From Meconema thalassinum (taxonomy: Eukaryota > Arthropoda > Insecta > Orthoptera > Tettigoniidae): a DNA stretch of 64,000 nt. Position numbers and translations under genes: made by a program. The DNA is taken from the NCBI GenBank assembly GCA_946902985.2, contig OX336390.1, positions 525,158,861 through 525,222,860 on the forward strand, given 5' to 3'. Positions 11,001 to 21,248 of this stretch are shown piece by piece. Each line of letters opens with the position of its first letter. Position 1 is the stretch's first letter. The notes below the pieces were generated by a model. It was not told the origin of the DNA. It saw only the letters and a list, made by a program, of their open reading frames with translations, and did no database searches.

Positions 11001-11281
11001 CGAGACGTCGTGTTGATGAGGGTCTTGGCAACTAGCAACCCTTTTGTCTGGATGTCCTCATATTTTGGCTCGATGACAGCCGCCACTCCCTCAGCAGTTC
11101 CGTCGACAATTACGGCAGCGCTGACTTCCGTCCTGGCGGGAACGATGACGTCTTCTCTCAGCCTTACTCGTCGTGCGGTGATGGACTCGTGCGCAGGTTG
11201 CAAAGCAAGTTCCTCACCTCCGAAGTGCAGAGTGTTGGCACTCAGATCCAAGATGATGTTGTTCTGGTCCAGGAAGTCCAG
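8027..11281 (-). CDS. pol: E2 Pol: protease end, reverse transcriptase, RNase H, integrase
   Basis: About 1084 codons in the same frame as gag, downstream of the TGA at 11282-11284. Domains in order, by residue counted from about 11251: end of protease (first 10 residues upstream), reverse transcriptase about 200-390 with VDYRRVN, FGLCNAPATF and the catalytic YLDD near 345; RNase H about 485-600 (TDAS, RKELLAI, RTDHASL); integrase with an HHCC finger about 730-780 (H-x-H, CxxC), a DDE core about 790-960 (IDVAGPF, SDQG, ERFNRT), and a C-terminal barrel with GPCRVV. It copies RNA to cDNA and inserts it. There are no internal stops or frameshifts in this 3.2-kb frame, consistent with recent activity. 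Stop at 8027-8029. Confidence 0.95.
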   Translation of the reverse strand: MDFLDQNNIILDLSANTLHFGGEELALQPAHESITARRVRLREDVIVPARTEVSAAVIVDGTAEGVAAVIEPKYEDIQTKGLLVAKTLINTTSRPYVRLSNLNDYDITVHRDTNLGVCEPVTWIARITDTTDGHLQTDNRRRRTLPEELQKLYQGSQDHLDEEQSRQLQDLLREFQDVFSVGSKDFGRTSLVQHRIDVGDSAPIRAPFRRVPLAKQAEVDRMVEEMKEQGVIEPSHSPWSSPVVLVKKKDGSTRFCVDYRRVNDVTKKDSYPLPRIDDTLDTISGSRWFSTLDLKSGYWQVEVHPKDREKTAFSVGSGLWQFTVMPFGLCNAPATFERLMESILRGLHWKTCLVYLDDVIVLGRSFEEHYSNLKEILLKLRAAQLKLSPKKCQLFQKRVQYLGHIVSEEGVRTDPEKTAAVREWPVPKDKSQLRSFLGLCTYYRRFVRGFADIAKPLHRLTEKDQLFTWTAECHNAFEQLKQALCTAPILAYPRPGTRFIVDTDASDFGIGGILSQVVDGEERVVAYFSKALSKPERNYCVTRKELLAIVKTIEHFHKYLYGQEFLIRTDHASLRWLLNFKQPEGQLARWLERLQQYNFEMQHRKGQLHSNADALSRRPCPEDCTFCTRREENTGIQCRRTTVEIQGSWSRESFTRAQAEDDDLGLIAEWKRACVPRPGWNIVSDCSPKFKSYWAQWDSLIVRDGLICRTWESTDGKTSREQVVVPKVMTKEVLKEVHGGSSGGHLGIKKTLEKLRERFYWIGCRTDVENHCARCHDCAASKGPGRRRRGPLKTYNVGGPMERVTIDVAGPFPLSEAGNRYILVVSDYFTKWPEAYALPNQEAATIAETLVKEFVSRYGVPPELHSDQGRNFESQVFQNLCQLLGIRKTRTTPLHPQSDGMVERFNRTIENHLRIVVSEHQRDWDKHLPLFLLAYRAAVHEATGCTPARAMFGRELRLPVYLAFGRPGNDPIPVSQYCQELVDQLEDVHAFARRKLRIETDRMKTRYDQQTDAGGFHEDDLVWLFNPLRKKGLSPKLQKSWEGPCRVVKRINDVVYRIQRNPRAKMKIVHRDRLAAYGGTQTDQ

Positions 11282-13009
11282 TCAGATGATCACTTCATTT
11301 GACACGTCAGCCACAAGCACTGGATGCTTTATCGCCCGTCGACCAATGACGAACTCCAGTGATGCTTCGCCATGTACCGGTGCGGTCTCTCCGGTCGCGG
11401 TTATTAGCTGGAGGTTCCTTTGTGTGGGTTGCACTCTCCACTTCGGGATTACGGTGGGACTGACGATGGTCCTCGATGCTCCCGTGTCGATTAGCATGGG
11501 CCAGCTCTCTCCGTTGACGACTCCGTCGACCATCAGGCTGCTATTGTCCCTCCGTAACTTCGTCACACGAAATTGGACTGCCGGGGCTTGACGACTGCCA
11601 CAAGCCAACCTTTGCCCCCCTAGGCTGGCTGATACTTGCTTTCCTGGGCCGCGCGGTTTCCCTACGACTGACTGTCCAGACGGAAACCCTTGGCGGCGGC
11701 GATCACCACAGTCCTTGCTCAGGTGGCCTCTCTTACGGCAGGTCCAGCAGGTCGGTAGTCCTCTTCCGGGCCGCCTCTCCGGATGTCCTTCGGCTACGTT
11801 TTTGTTGGTGGTACTGCGATTCTTGAAGAAACGGCTTAGCGCCTCCATCAATTCGTCGGCCAGGGGCTTGGTCTCGTTGGTTTTTGCTGGTTCATCGACG
11901 TCCACTCGACGCACCCGCGCGTGCATTCTGGATGCCTGTTTTGCCGTCTCGAATTCAAGTGCGTGGCTCAGCGCATCTGCCAGGGTCTTATTGCGCGCGA
12001 GTCGCAGCGCCTGTTGAGTGTCCGAGTCCCGTAGCCCGTCGGTGAAGGTCTGCGTCGCTATCTGCTCCAGAAAGTCGGCCGGCGCTGTTGGGTAGGCAAG
12101 CCTTACGAGGCGTGCGATGTCCATCTCGAACTCCTGCAGGGTTTCCGCGTTCTTCTGTACCCGGGTCCGGAGCTGCATCTGGTAGGCCTGCTGAAGATGG
12201 CTATCTCCATATCGGGACTCCATATGGGCGATCAGTGAAGCGTAGTCCTGGGATCCAGTCGGGATGGCCTGAAGGACGTTAAGGGCGTCGCCTCTCAGCG
12301 CTACAATGAGAGCTGTAGCCTTTTCTGTGTTGTTCCAGTTATTTATGGAACAGGCTGACTCGAACTGACGTAAGTAGGTGCTCCACGGGACCTTTCCGTC
12401 GAAGGTTGGGGGCGTCACTCTGCTATGTCCCGTTCCTGATATTCCCGGTGTAACGGTGGGCGGGCGTTGGCGCAGCTCGGCAACTTCCTCTCGTAGAGCG
12501 TTGAATTCCTCATTCACCCCCGTCAGTGGGCGTTGGCGCAGCTCGGCAACTTCCTTTTGTAAGGCGTTGAATTTCTCTTCCACTGCCGTGACTTCCTCAC
12601 GCAGACCCAGTTCTAATTTCTTCAGGTCCTGTGTCAACTTATTCTGACCGTCTTCCATCTTCTTCTGGCCGTCCTCTATCCTCTTCAGGTCCTCCGCTAG
12701 CTTCTTCTGGCCGTCTTCTAGTTTGGCAGTTAGGTCCTCGGCTAATTTCTTCTGGCCGTCCTCCATCTTCTTCTGGCCGTCCTCCATCTTCTTCAGGTCC
12801 TCCGCTAACTTATTTTGGCTGTCCTTCAGGTCCTCTGCTAACTTCTTCTGGCCATCCTCCATCTTCTTCTGGCCGTCTTCCATTTTGGCAGTTAGGTCCT
12901 TGGTTAAATTCTTCTGGCCGTCCTCCATCTTGGTTTCCATGCCATTTAACTTTTCTAGCAGTGCTGCCAATTTCTCCTCCATTTTAGTTGTTTGTCTTGT
13001 AAAGGGCAT
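11282..13009 (-). CDS. gag: E2 Gag with CCHC knuckle and start of protease
   Basis: 575 codons from ATG at 13009. Residues about 10-150 are a long, imperfectly repeated coiled coil built of 'KMEDGQKKLAEDL' units. Residues about 195-375 form the retrotransposon capsid (W-S-T-Y-L-R-Q-F, ALRGDA, YGD). A CCHC zinc knuckle (CWTC...GHLSKDC) spans 421-434. The protease active site DTGA is at 508-511, so protease begins inside this frame. The frame ends in TGA at 11282-11284, inside the protease, just before its second conserved segment. Gag assembles the particle and packages RNA. Pol continues in the same frame, so the gene was presumably one Gag-Pol polyprotein. Confidence 0.93.
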   Translation of the reverse strand: MPFTRQTTKMEEKLAALLEKLNGMETKMEDGQKNLTKDLTAKMEDGQKKMEDGQKKLAEDLKDSQNKLAEDLKKMEDGQKKMEDGQKKLAEDLTAKLEDGQKKLAEDLKRIEDGQKKMEDGQNKLTQDLKKLELGLREEVTAVEEKFNALQKEVAELRQRPLTGVNEEFNALREEVAELRQRPPTVTPGISGTGHSRVTPPTFDGKVPWSTYLRQFESACSINNWNNTEKATALIVALRGDALNVLQAIPTGSQDYASLIAHMESRYGDSHLQQAYQMQLRTRVQKNAETLQEFEMDIARLVRLAYPTAPADFLEQIATQTFTDGLRDSDTQQALRLARNKTLADALSHALEFETAKQASRMHARVRRVDVDEPAKTNETKPLADELMEALSRFFKNRSTTNKNVAEGHPERRPGRGLPTCWTCRKRGHLSKDCGDRRRQGFPSGQSVVGKPRGPGKQVSASLGGQRLACGSRQAPAVQFRVTKLRRDNSSLMVDGVVNGESWPMLIDTGASRTIVSPTVIPKWRVQPTQRNLQLITATGETAPVHGEASLEFVIGRRAIKHPVLVADVSNEVII

Positions 13010-13082
13010 GCACTCACAGGAAAATTAGAGAAAATGACCTGCTCGGGTTTTGACACCAGGACCGTCAGGTGTTGTGCTTGAG

Positions 13083-13108
13083 TTCGTAATCCCACTTCTG
13101 ACACCAGT
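13083..13108 (-). promoter_or_regulatory. Primer-binding site of E2
   Basis: On the minus strand TGGTGTCAGAAGTGGGAT starts two bases after the 5' LTR end. A PBS begins with TGG, the complement of the tRNA CCA end. I do not assign the tRNA species. Confidence 0.8.
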
Positions 13109-13796
13109 TGTTACGTGCCACCCCCTAGTGGCACTTTTGTTAACTGGATTACGGTAGGGGTACAAAGCACAAAACCAATTACTGCTTAAAGAAATAATTA
13201 ACTTTATTGCGGCCAAAAAAATTACACTACTCATCAGCAATTACAGACAATAGGAACCTTTCTCCAGTTTCCTTGAGTCTCTTGCTTGCGGAGAGCTCTT
13301 GCCCTTTTCACTTGTCAACAAACCACAGAAGTTAATCCGTCCTAATGAGTCCGGTGGCCTTGGCAGAAGCTACCTGCCCCTCTTCCAGGTACAAAAAATA
13401 CAGTTACTTACGAGCACTTGATGTACGCTGTTCACAAGCTGGGAGAAACAATGTCACAGGATTTCGTAACTCGCACAGCACTTCGTCACCACACTTCTGT
13501 CGCACAAGATAATCGCTCGCACTAGCTCGTAAAACACAACAACAACAACTGCTTCACGGGTCACTCTTATATAGCCGGCCGGTGACTCAATAAATGCTTC
13601 TAGATCCATCCAGAGTCCACGGCTTCTCGAGGTTTCCAGCGCTGGTCCAGTCACGAATGTTCTGGACTATCCCTTTGTCTGTAGTAGCCCTGTTGCATAA
13701 GGCGCGCGCAATACGGGAGGCGGCCACAGCCCAGCCCAGCCCTGGGGCAGTTGTGACTCATGCGGCGAGTGATGACACAAACTCACAGCCGTAACA
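13109..13796 (-). repeat. 5' LTR of E2
   Basis: 688 bp, nearly identical to 7302-7989 at a constant offset of 5807. On the minus strand the TATA-like TATATAAG (complement at 13566-13573) is the probable promoter of the genomic transcript. Confidence 0.95.
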
Positions 13797-13800
13797 GTAT

Positions 13801-13990
13801 GTAAAAGATCCTTCCACAGACTGAACTTGTGTGGAGCTAAATTTCTAGGTTGGATTTCGTTGGAACTCTCTCTCAAAGTTCCAACGTTCACTACTAGGTA
13901 TCATCGACATCAGGTAGCGAAAGTTGGAACTACTTGAAATTGAACGGACCGTGTAGCTCACCCTCTGAGTGTACGCTGGAAGCAGCTACA
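13801..13990 (+). mobile_element. tRNA-derived SINE (family I), 3' part after E2
   Basis: Continues the SINE body interrupted at 7298 (ATGTAAAAGATCCTTCC, as after 56490). Includes the AAAGTTGGAACTACTTGAAA segment also seen at 21580 and 56660. Confidence 0.7.
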
Positions 13991-14454
13991 GACTCTGGCA
14001 AGCCGAACATGTCCTCGGACACTCCCGGCATTAAAAGCCATACGATAAATAAATAAAATAGGTGAAAAGCCACATTTTACTCTAGCCTGTGCCAACAGAC
14101 TAATGCAATTGTACTGAATACATCAAGAGTTATGGTAAACAGGTGGGAAATATCACTTAGGGGTTGAAAATTTACTTAGGACTTTTAAAAGGGCAGCATC
14201 TAATGATGTGTAATAGGCTATACCGTATATTGTGGTATTTTAGGTATTAAACACCTAAGTATTCTCTCGGAACGAAAGTTGAATTAGCTCCCAGAAGCTG
14301 GCGTTGCCATGGCAACGGCTATCCTTTTCTTAATGTTTCCCCGATTGGGAATGTTGTGTTGCAAATATATGTGGCATGTTATTTTAATATGTATATGCGG
14401 TCATAAAACGAAATCTACACAGATTATCTAATTAATTTATAGACCACATCGTGG
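13991..14454. other. Non-coding spacer
   Basis: AT-rich; I see no gene or recognisable element here. Confidence 0.4.
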
Positions 14455-14800
14455 TGTAGGGGCTAACGTTCTTAGCTATCACCCCAGAGGTCCGGATTCG
14501 ATTACCGACTCTGTCAAAAAACTTTAATTCTGGTGTGAGGGTTGGAACGGAGTACTCTCAGCCTCGTGATTCCCATCTCAGCCATCCTGGAGGTTATTAT
14601 CCATGGTTTCCCCACTTCCACTCCAGGCATGTGCTGGGATGGTTCCTAACTTAAGGCCTCGGTCACTCCTTCCCAATCTTATCTCCAATTTACAAATACA
14701 CAGACAAGTACAGCGATCACTTTCTTCAGGCTGATACTGTGTTGGGCCAATAACCTAGATGTTAGGCTCCTTAAAACAACAATTATCATCATCATCATGA
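14455..14800 (+). mobile_element. tRNA-derived SINE (family II)
   Basis: tRNA-like head with box A-like GTGTAGGGGCTAACG and box B-like GGTCCGGATTCGATTACC, a body (GGTTGGAACGGAGTACTCTC, CATGGTTTCCCCACTTCCAC), and a tail of CAT trinucleotides ending about 14800. The body resembles those at 20560 and 24900 (plus) and the minus-strand SINE at 18990-19445. Confidence 0.7.
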
Positions 14801-14831
14801 TACTGTGTCTGTATGCACACTTTGATATACA

Positions 14832-15175
14832 TTTTTAGCCTACTTTCTATTTTTGCAAAAAATTAAATTAGATTTATGAGATCTGCACAGGGCCAAAAGT
14901 CGTTAATCTGACTATGTGTGCCGGGGGCGGGGGTACTCTGAATGTCCCCCCCCCCCCGCAATCAATTCAAACACGGTGAAACCGAATTGAACGAAATTTG
15001 GTACAGAGGTAGCACAAGCAAAGGGCACCTCAATGTCATGTTTTATATCGTCGCCATTTTTACCAAAACTCAATGGCGGCGACTCAAACGTTCAAAACGT
15101 AAAATCAAATAACGACTCAACTACTCTACCAAATTTGGAAACAACATACCTTCTTCATATGGCACGCGTCTTGTT
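14832..15175 (+). mobile_element. HINE-like repeat, family A, 5' fragment
   Basis: Begins TTTTTAGCCTACTTTC, then a decayed complement and TTATGAGATC, then one tandem unit beginning CAATTCAAACACGGTGAAACC (about 14960). No 3' hairpin end is present, so it is truncated near 15175. Confidence 0.6.
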
Positions 15176-15189
15176 TTCATTGTATCTAC

Positions 15190-15350
15190 TGTATTTCTTC
15201 CCCTTATTAATCCCGTTTCCAACGGGGTCGGGGATGAGATGCGATGAAATTTGACGTGACTGATGGTTTCTACGGCCGGATTCCCTTCCAGATGCCAACC
15301 TCACGAGAGGAGTTAATGAGAGATGAACTTAATGAGGATGAATGAAAGTT
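15190..15350 (+). repeat. SINE-like GC-rich fragment
   Basis: Contains TTTCCAACGGGGTCGGGG and GGCCGGATTCCCTTCCAG, text of the kind found in arthropod SINE bodies. No second copy in the window; low confidence. Confidence 0.3.
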
Positions 15351-15399
15351 CAGTTTCGAGTGGTTCCACCTGTCACCCAGCGGCAAACGTTGGAACTTG

Positions 15400-15590
15400 A
15401 TAGAGCGTTTCTAGCCAAATAACCTACAAATTTAGCTACACACTACAAATTGTAGTGGTAGGTTCTTTTACATGTCATAAATCTATGACATGGGCTCTTA
15501 AAAATCCGTCGTCTTCGGCCGGGTTTGAACCCGCGATTTTGGGCACAGCAGCTCAGCCTGCTACCGATTACGCCACCGAAGCCGCTATAT
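15400..15590 (-). mobile_element. tRNA-derived SINE (family I), minus strand
   Basis: Complement of the family I head: box B complement GGGTTTGAACC at about 15519 and box A complement near 15570. Adjacent body matches (ACATGTCATAAATCTATGACATGGG). An ATT microsatellite follows at 15601-15645. Confidence 0.65.
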
Positions 15591-15600
15591 AATTTTTCTA

Positions 15601-15645
15601 TTATTATACTATTATTATTATTATTATTATTATGTTATTATTACT
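15601..15645. repeat. (ATT)n microsatellite
   Basis: Imperfect ATT run. Confidence 0.85.
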
Positions 15646-16029
15646 GTTGTATTGTTACAATTATTGTAGTTGTAAAGAGTACACTTAGCAACGTCCCAAT
15701 CATGAATGCTATGACTTATTCATCATTTCATTTTCAATGATAATCATATTTGGTAAATACCGTACACAATCAGACAATAAAGACAATATAACTCCACAAT
15801 GGAATACAAATATCAAAATCTCATGAACCTCATGTCGCATCGCATGTATAAAATTCGACTCAAAATCACAGCCCGGTTTCCAACCACACACGTAAGTATA
15901 AAATAAATGACATATATTAAACACACTAACTAAACACAGAATCCATTTACCTAAATTCCTATGAAAACAAAACTACACATCATAAAATTACAGAAATCAA
16001 AATCCTCTACGCCCACATTTTCCTCCTTA

Positions 16030-16213
16030 TACACCGCATCGAAAAACCATTAGACCCGTGTCTGCTTACTTTTAACGATTAGTTTATATGCCAATCACAC
16101 CCCCAAACGAAATCACTCGTGAGATATTATTGTTATTCACTGAAATGCAGGTTTAACCCCCCTTAAAACCCCTTTAGAACCTGAATATCCAAATATTCTT
16201 CCTTAGGGGACGT
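16030..16213 (+). repeat. Dispersed repeat R1, copy 1
   Basis: About 185 bp matching 19610-19796 at high identity (shared TGTCTGCTTA, GCAGGTTTAAC, CCCCTTTAGAACCTGAATAT, CTTCCTTAG). Non-coding, family unknown. 15646-16029 holds nothing I can name. Confidence 0.6.
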
Positions 16214-16297
16214 TGTGTCTTTCATAATTTCACCTCTTCCCATGGGCCCCTTAAATTGGATTTATTAAAAAAAAGACGGCCAAACCCCTATTTACTA

Positions 16298-16352
16298 TTT
16301 TTAGCCTATTTTCAATTTTGAAAAAATAGGCTTATGAGATCACCATTAGTCC

Positions 16353-16385
<33 letters not shown>

Positions 16386-17822
16386 GTGTGTGTGTCTCCA
16401 TAATAACTTATAAACGGCTGGAGCGATTTCAATGAAACTCGGTAAGTTCATAGCACTATTCCGGACGACCCCGACCGTGCCCTTCAAATTTGTTTACGTC
16501 TCACCAATCCAACATGGCGGCTCTGCGAAATATTTCACCAAAATTCAATATCTCCGAAACTATTATCGATATCACCCTGGAATATTTTACAGTGATAAAG
16601 GGAACTACTAGAAGTTCACCTATGTCACGTTTGAAAAACTGGTAACTACAAAACCAACATGGCGGTCACGCGAATTTGCGACGTTTAAATAGACGTTTCT
16701 CGCGATTTAACGAACCAAACGCAATAAAACTTGGTACAGTATATGTTCATACACATTGTAATGCACCGACATCTAACTTGGTTCAATTGTTTACATAACC
16801 ACAAGAAGGCGGATGTGCGAAATATTTCACCGGCATTCTATATCTCTGAAACTATTAGCGGTATCACCCTGAAATTTTGTACGGAGATAAAGGGCACTAC
16901 TGGAAGTTCATCTGTAAGACTTTCAAAAACCGGTTAACTACAAAACGAATATGGCGGCCAACCGAATTTGAAAATTTTAAATAGATCTTTCTTGCGATTT
17001 AATGTTCCAAACGCAACGAAATCTGGTACAGGAAATGTTTATACACATTATAATACACTGGTATCTAATTTAGTTCAATTATTTACATAACCTCAAGATG
17101 GCGGCTTTGCGAATTTTAAAATAAAGTTATTATTTCTTGTGTCGTAATCATGCGATCGAAGTGAAAGTTTGAATAATGAACCTACGCAATAATTTTCCTT
17201 TAATGGTACATGACTCTATGGCCTATACATTTAACAATCCATCATGGCGACCATCCGAAATATTTAGACAGCTCTGAATATCTACGAATCTATTATATCA
17301 ATCAAACTGATTTTTAATGTTCATGGGGGCTATGAACATAAGTTCACCTATAGGACTTTAAATAACCTGGTGATCACAAATGCAACGTGGCGGCGACGCG
17401 AAGTATAAATATTCACATGGACGTTTCTCGCAATTTAACCATTCGAGTGCAGTGAAACTTGGTACAGTAAATCCTTATACGAATGCTAATCCACTGGCAT
17501 CTAATTTATTTCAATTGTTTCCATAACCACAAGATGGCAGCTGTGCGAAATTTTAAAATCTCCTTGTTACTTCTTGTGTCCGGATCATGCGATTGAAGTT
17601 TGAATGCTACACGTACACAATAATCTTCATGTAACAGTACATAACTCTAGGACCTACATATATAAAATCCAACATGGCGACCATCCGACATATTTAGTCG
17701 GTTCTCAATATCTGCGTATCTATTACATCAATCAAACTGAAATTTTGTATGTAGATAGAGGCAATTAACATAAGTAGGACATATGAAATTAGGCTGTATA
17801 GTTCTTCACTGAACTACTTGTT
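16298..17822 (+). mobile_element. HINE-like repeat, family B, copy 1 (full length)
   Basis: Starts TTTTTAGCCTATTTTC with a nearby complement AAAATAGGCTTATGAGATC, then GT/GA microsatellite (16353-16395), then units of about 145/290 bp each containing an ATGGCGGC-like core (about 16512, 16652, 16949, 17093, 17240, 17381, 17671), and ends AGGCTGTATAGTTC-loop-GAACTACTTGTT. Copy 2 at 62287-63818 is collinear. No protein is encoded. Confidence 0.6.
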
Positions 17823-18985
17823 TAAGTTGTTTTCTTCCCTTGAGTTTCAAAATCTCGCCCATGTCGTTTAAGAGATACACGCTCCGTTATGAAACCTTCA
17901 TCCCCCACTTTTCACTTCCTTCATCTCATAATATACACCTACTGATATCTATACATGGATGGCTGGTAGCTAAAGCATCAGTAAGCCGAATAGACGATGA
18001 CAGGTATAGCAAGATGGCAGCGAGCGCATGGTGCTATATTGCGAATCCGGCTCTGTGATTGGTTACTGGTAGTTTGATATTATACATGAATTTATACTGG
18101 CAGTAAATATTTTGTGTTTCTTTTAGTTGTAAAATGGGCTGAATTTGGTTATTTAAAGCGTAAAATCTTAGTTTTAAGTACCGGTTTCGTGACCCATCAT
18201 CCCAGGCAAGCCGGTAATAGCTTTACTTCTCAGGCAGATAGGTCACTTATCCGTAATTTGGAAGTTATTGTGAAGTTAAGTATACATATGCGGTAGTGCT
18301 GAAGCAGACGTGATCGGGCTAGGCTATTGCGTTTTTAAATTTGACCCCATTTCAGGGTTTTTCGGTTCTGGGTGCGAATAGTTCGCTTAATAGTTGTAAA
18401 ACGGTGGGGAGAGTATATTTTGAGTAGGTTTTTAGTTGTGTTAAGTTTTATGTGGAGCTGAGGTGTGAAATTGGTTTGGCTTAAAGTGCATTTTTGGCTT
18501 TGATCTACTTCCCGTTAAGTGTATTGTGCTGCTAGCGTGATTAAAAGCTGTAGTATTTGATGTAGAGTGCTGAGATTACTTGGGGGAAGTGTTGGTGATA
18601 GGGAGAGAAGTGAGGGGATGGGTTTATGGAGTTGTTGCTGTTGTTGCCAACCATTACCAAGCACCGATTACGATATGTCGAATCTAGGCCTGTATAGTGA
18701 GCTACGTTTATAGGTACATCATTTGAAGAATGCATAATTTACAAGAATGTTTCCAGAAATTGTTTTTCACTCGTTACTCTGTTACTGATCGCTAATTGCG
18801 TGTACTCAGCACCTAAGTTGATATTTGTCAGCCGTTATTATACATTCATTTTTATTGCTATTCCGGAGATTTACTGGCCTCGGAATGACGTGTCAGTGAT
18901 CCCAATGTCCTTAAGCTATGAGTGAATATATCTCTATATTTTTATTTGTTCCAAAGCACCATTTTTGTTTTGTTTTTTGTCGTTT
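17823..18985. other. Non-coding stretch
   Basis: Moderately GC-balanced text without a convincing reading frame. A TGATTGGTTACTGG (CCAAT-box-like on the complement) lies near 18056, but I see no gene it would serve. Confidence 0.35.
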
Positions 18986-18989
18986 ACCC

Positions 18990-19445
18990 TCCAGGTTGGT
19001 GGAACCCACGGACTCAGCGAGGGAACTCACCACTACCGCCTCTACGGGCAGTGTCCTAGAGTGGGGAACATCGAATCGGAAGGGATACAACTGGTGAGGT
19101 GGGATTGACACCTCGCCCAGGCGACCTCACCTGCAAAGCGAACAGGGGCCTCATGAGGGAAGGTAAGGGATGGATAGGCAAGGAAGAGGGAAGGAGGCGG
19201 CCGTGGCCTTGAAGAAGGTACCATCCCGGCATTTGCCCGAAGACGAAGTGGGAAACCACGGAAAACCACTTCGAGGATGGCTGAGGGGGGATCGAACCCC
19301 CTCTACTCATTTGGGCCACCCGAGGCTAAGTAGACCCCGTTTCAGTCCTCGTACCACTTTTCAAATTTCGTGGCAGAGCCGGAAATCGAACCCAGGACCT
19401 CCGGGGCGGCAGCTAACCATGCTGACCGCTACGCTACGGAGGCGA
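18990..19445 (-). mobile_element. tRNA-derived SINE, minus strand, long body
   Basis: Read on the minus strand from 19445: GCCTCCGTAGCGTAGCGGTC (box A-like) and about 45 bases on GGTCCTGGGTTCGATTTCC (box B), then CGGCTCTGCCACG and a GC-rich body running to about 18990. This is the clearest tRNA-derived head in the window. Open frames on either strand here are by-products of the GC-rich body. Confidence 0.75.
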
Positions 19446-20540
19446 CGCACCATTAATTACCATTTAAAATTGACTAGATTATCATTGCTTCCCCATAAGG
19501 AGAGCCCGAGAATGGATAGACCAACATGGCGGACCGCGCGCTCAACCTGGCGTACTTTCTCGTGCAGCAGAGAGCTGCCATCAGCGATCCATGTATAGAG
19601 ATCAGTGTATACACCACATCACAAAACCCTTGGACACAAAATGTCTGCTTATTTTTAATGATTAATTTATATGCCGAGTTTCACATCCCCAAATGAACCC
19701 ACTCGTGATATATTGTTATTCAATGAAACGCAGGTTTAACTTCCTTAACGCCCCTTTAGAACCTGAATATCCTTAAATCCTTCCTTAGTGGACGGTTTCG
19801 ACATACAACGAACATATCCCCAAAATGTCATGTGTCTAACTTCAATAGTTTTGGCTGGGCGATGATGAGTCAGACAGTCAGTCAGGACACTTTCTTTTAT
19901 ATAAGAGAATACAAATTTAACTGGTTGCATATCATATGACTTTAATTTTAAAGAAGTGTTTTATTTTTATATGCCCTAATCCTATTGTATGTAGGGCACT
20001 ACTGCAAAGGAGCTCTTAAGCTCTAAGTGCAGCAGTGTAAATAAAACCAATCACAATAACACAGGTTTTCACAAAACTCCACACACCGAAAACTCACGGG
20101 GCTCTATGACCACGATGACGCAGCCCCTAAAAAAGCAACAACAACACCTAATTAATTTAAAGGCTAATTAAGAATTTTGAGGATAAAGAAGTGCAGGTTC
20201 AAACATAATTCTAAGACCTTTTCAGAATTAAAAATATCTTCTCTCACTAACCTCTTCGAAACCATATACAATGCTTAACATTATATTGTAGAAATGAGAG
20301 AAGCTCTATCGTTCTCTTATATCACACACACACACACTAACATGCGCAAGGACTACTGGATAATTAACGAACGATAATATTTGACGCAAAAAAATGTTAG
20401 GCTAATCATTAAAACAATAAATTCAGAGCTGCCTGTATACATGCGTGTTCTTCAATAGATAACACTGTTAATGGGCTGATATACGACTTATGAACATTAA
20501 TGCAAACACTCACACACAAAAAGTCTGACCAGCTAGTGGT
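19446..20540. other. Non-coding, with dispersed repeats
   Basis: 19610-19796 is the second copy of R1. 20040-20140 contains a 'module III' repeat (ACACAGGTTTTCA, CACGGGGCTCTATGACCACGA) also seen at 20770, 21620, 56185 and 56705. Otherwise nothing recognisable. Confidence 0.4.
19610..19796 (+). repeat. Dispersed repeat R1, copy 2
   Basis: Matches 16030-16213; same order and orientation. Confidence 0.6.
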
Positions 20541-20559
20541 GTGTCGGCTTTCGTTATTG

Positions 20560-20890
20560 GCTGGGTTTGTATTACAGCTCTGCCAAGAAATTTTATTCTG
20601 ATTTGAGGTTTGGAACGGGATACACTCAGCCTCGCAAGCCAAAACTACGAAGAGGTAGGTGCGATCTCCACTCCTGTCATCTTGCAAGTGGTTTTCCGTG
20701 GTTCCCTACACCTACTCCAGACATTTAACGCCATGCCCGCTTCCTTCCCAATCCTAGCCTGAAAAAAATACACACACTAATGCATCCATCCAGATAACAC
20801 AGGTTATCAGACAAAATTCCACATACAAGCAAGTACACGGGCTGAATGACCACGATGTTTCATCCCCTGAAATGAAACTACAAAAAGTCG
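20560..20890 (+). mobile_element. SINE fragment (family II body) plus module III
   Basis: CAGCTCTGCCAAGAAATTTT, GGTTTGGAACGGGATACACTC and GTGGTTTTCCGTGGTTCCC match the family II body; 20770-20880 continues with the CACACACTAATGC ... ACAGGTTATCAGACA module. Confidence 0.5.
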
Positions 20891-20950
20891 CACAGATAGT
20901 GTAAAATGTACAATCTTCCCGACAAAATTAAAGGTTCAGACCTACACAAA

Positions 20951-20953
20951 GTA

Positions 20954-20989
<36 letters not shown>

Positions 20990-20990
20990 A
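20951..20990. repeat. (AAAG)n microsatellite
   Basis: Ten near-perfect AAAG units. Confidence 0.95.
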
Positions 20991-21248
20991 TTTTTCAACA
21001 TATTTCATTTTATATGAGCTCTATTATCTTGATGAAAAGTATAGAAAATTGACCTCTGAATGTTTGCACTGTACAGTAGGAGCCCTCTGTCCTTTATAGA
21101 CAAAATAACATAACACAGTCAAAGCACATTTATTAACTCTCCAACACTACACTTCCTGAGTAGCCTACTTCCTGAGTGTTACAGCAACATGAAGTCCCAC
21201 TGTACTTATGTCAGTCACAAAAGCACAGACAGTTAGCCTTTCTAGTTG

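Larger units (their letters stand above)
7302..13796 (-). mobile_element. Gypsy-type (Metaviridae) LTR retrotransposon E2, full length
   Basis: 6495-bp element with two 688-bp LTRs that begin TGTTACG and end CGTAACA, a 4-bp GTAT duplication, a primer-binding site and a polypurine tract in the expected places for a minus-strand element, then Gag and Pol with domain order protease, reverse transcriptase, RNase H, integrase. That order defines Metaviridae/Gypsy. There is no envelope gene. The LTRs differ at only a couple of positions I could see (near 7352 and 7380 against their partners), so the insertion is young. One in-frame TGA interrupts the protease, so this copy is probably not autonomous unless the stop is read through. 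Confidence 0.95.

Noticed and set aside
8848..12987. Many open frames on the plus strand opposite E2 gag and pol
   Set aside because: GC-rich antisense shadows of well-supported Gag and Pol.
17840..18296. Possible host gene start near 17840-18296
   Set aside because: Short frames without domain, splice or start support; the CCAAT-like motif alone is not enough.
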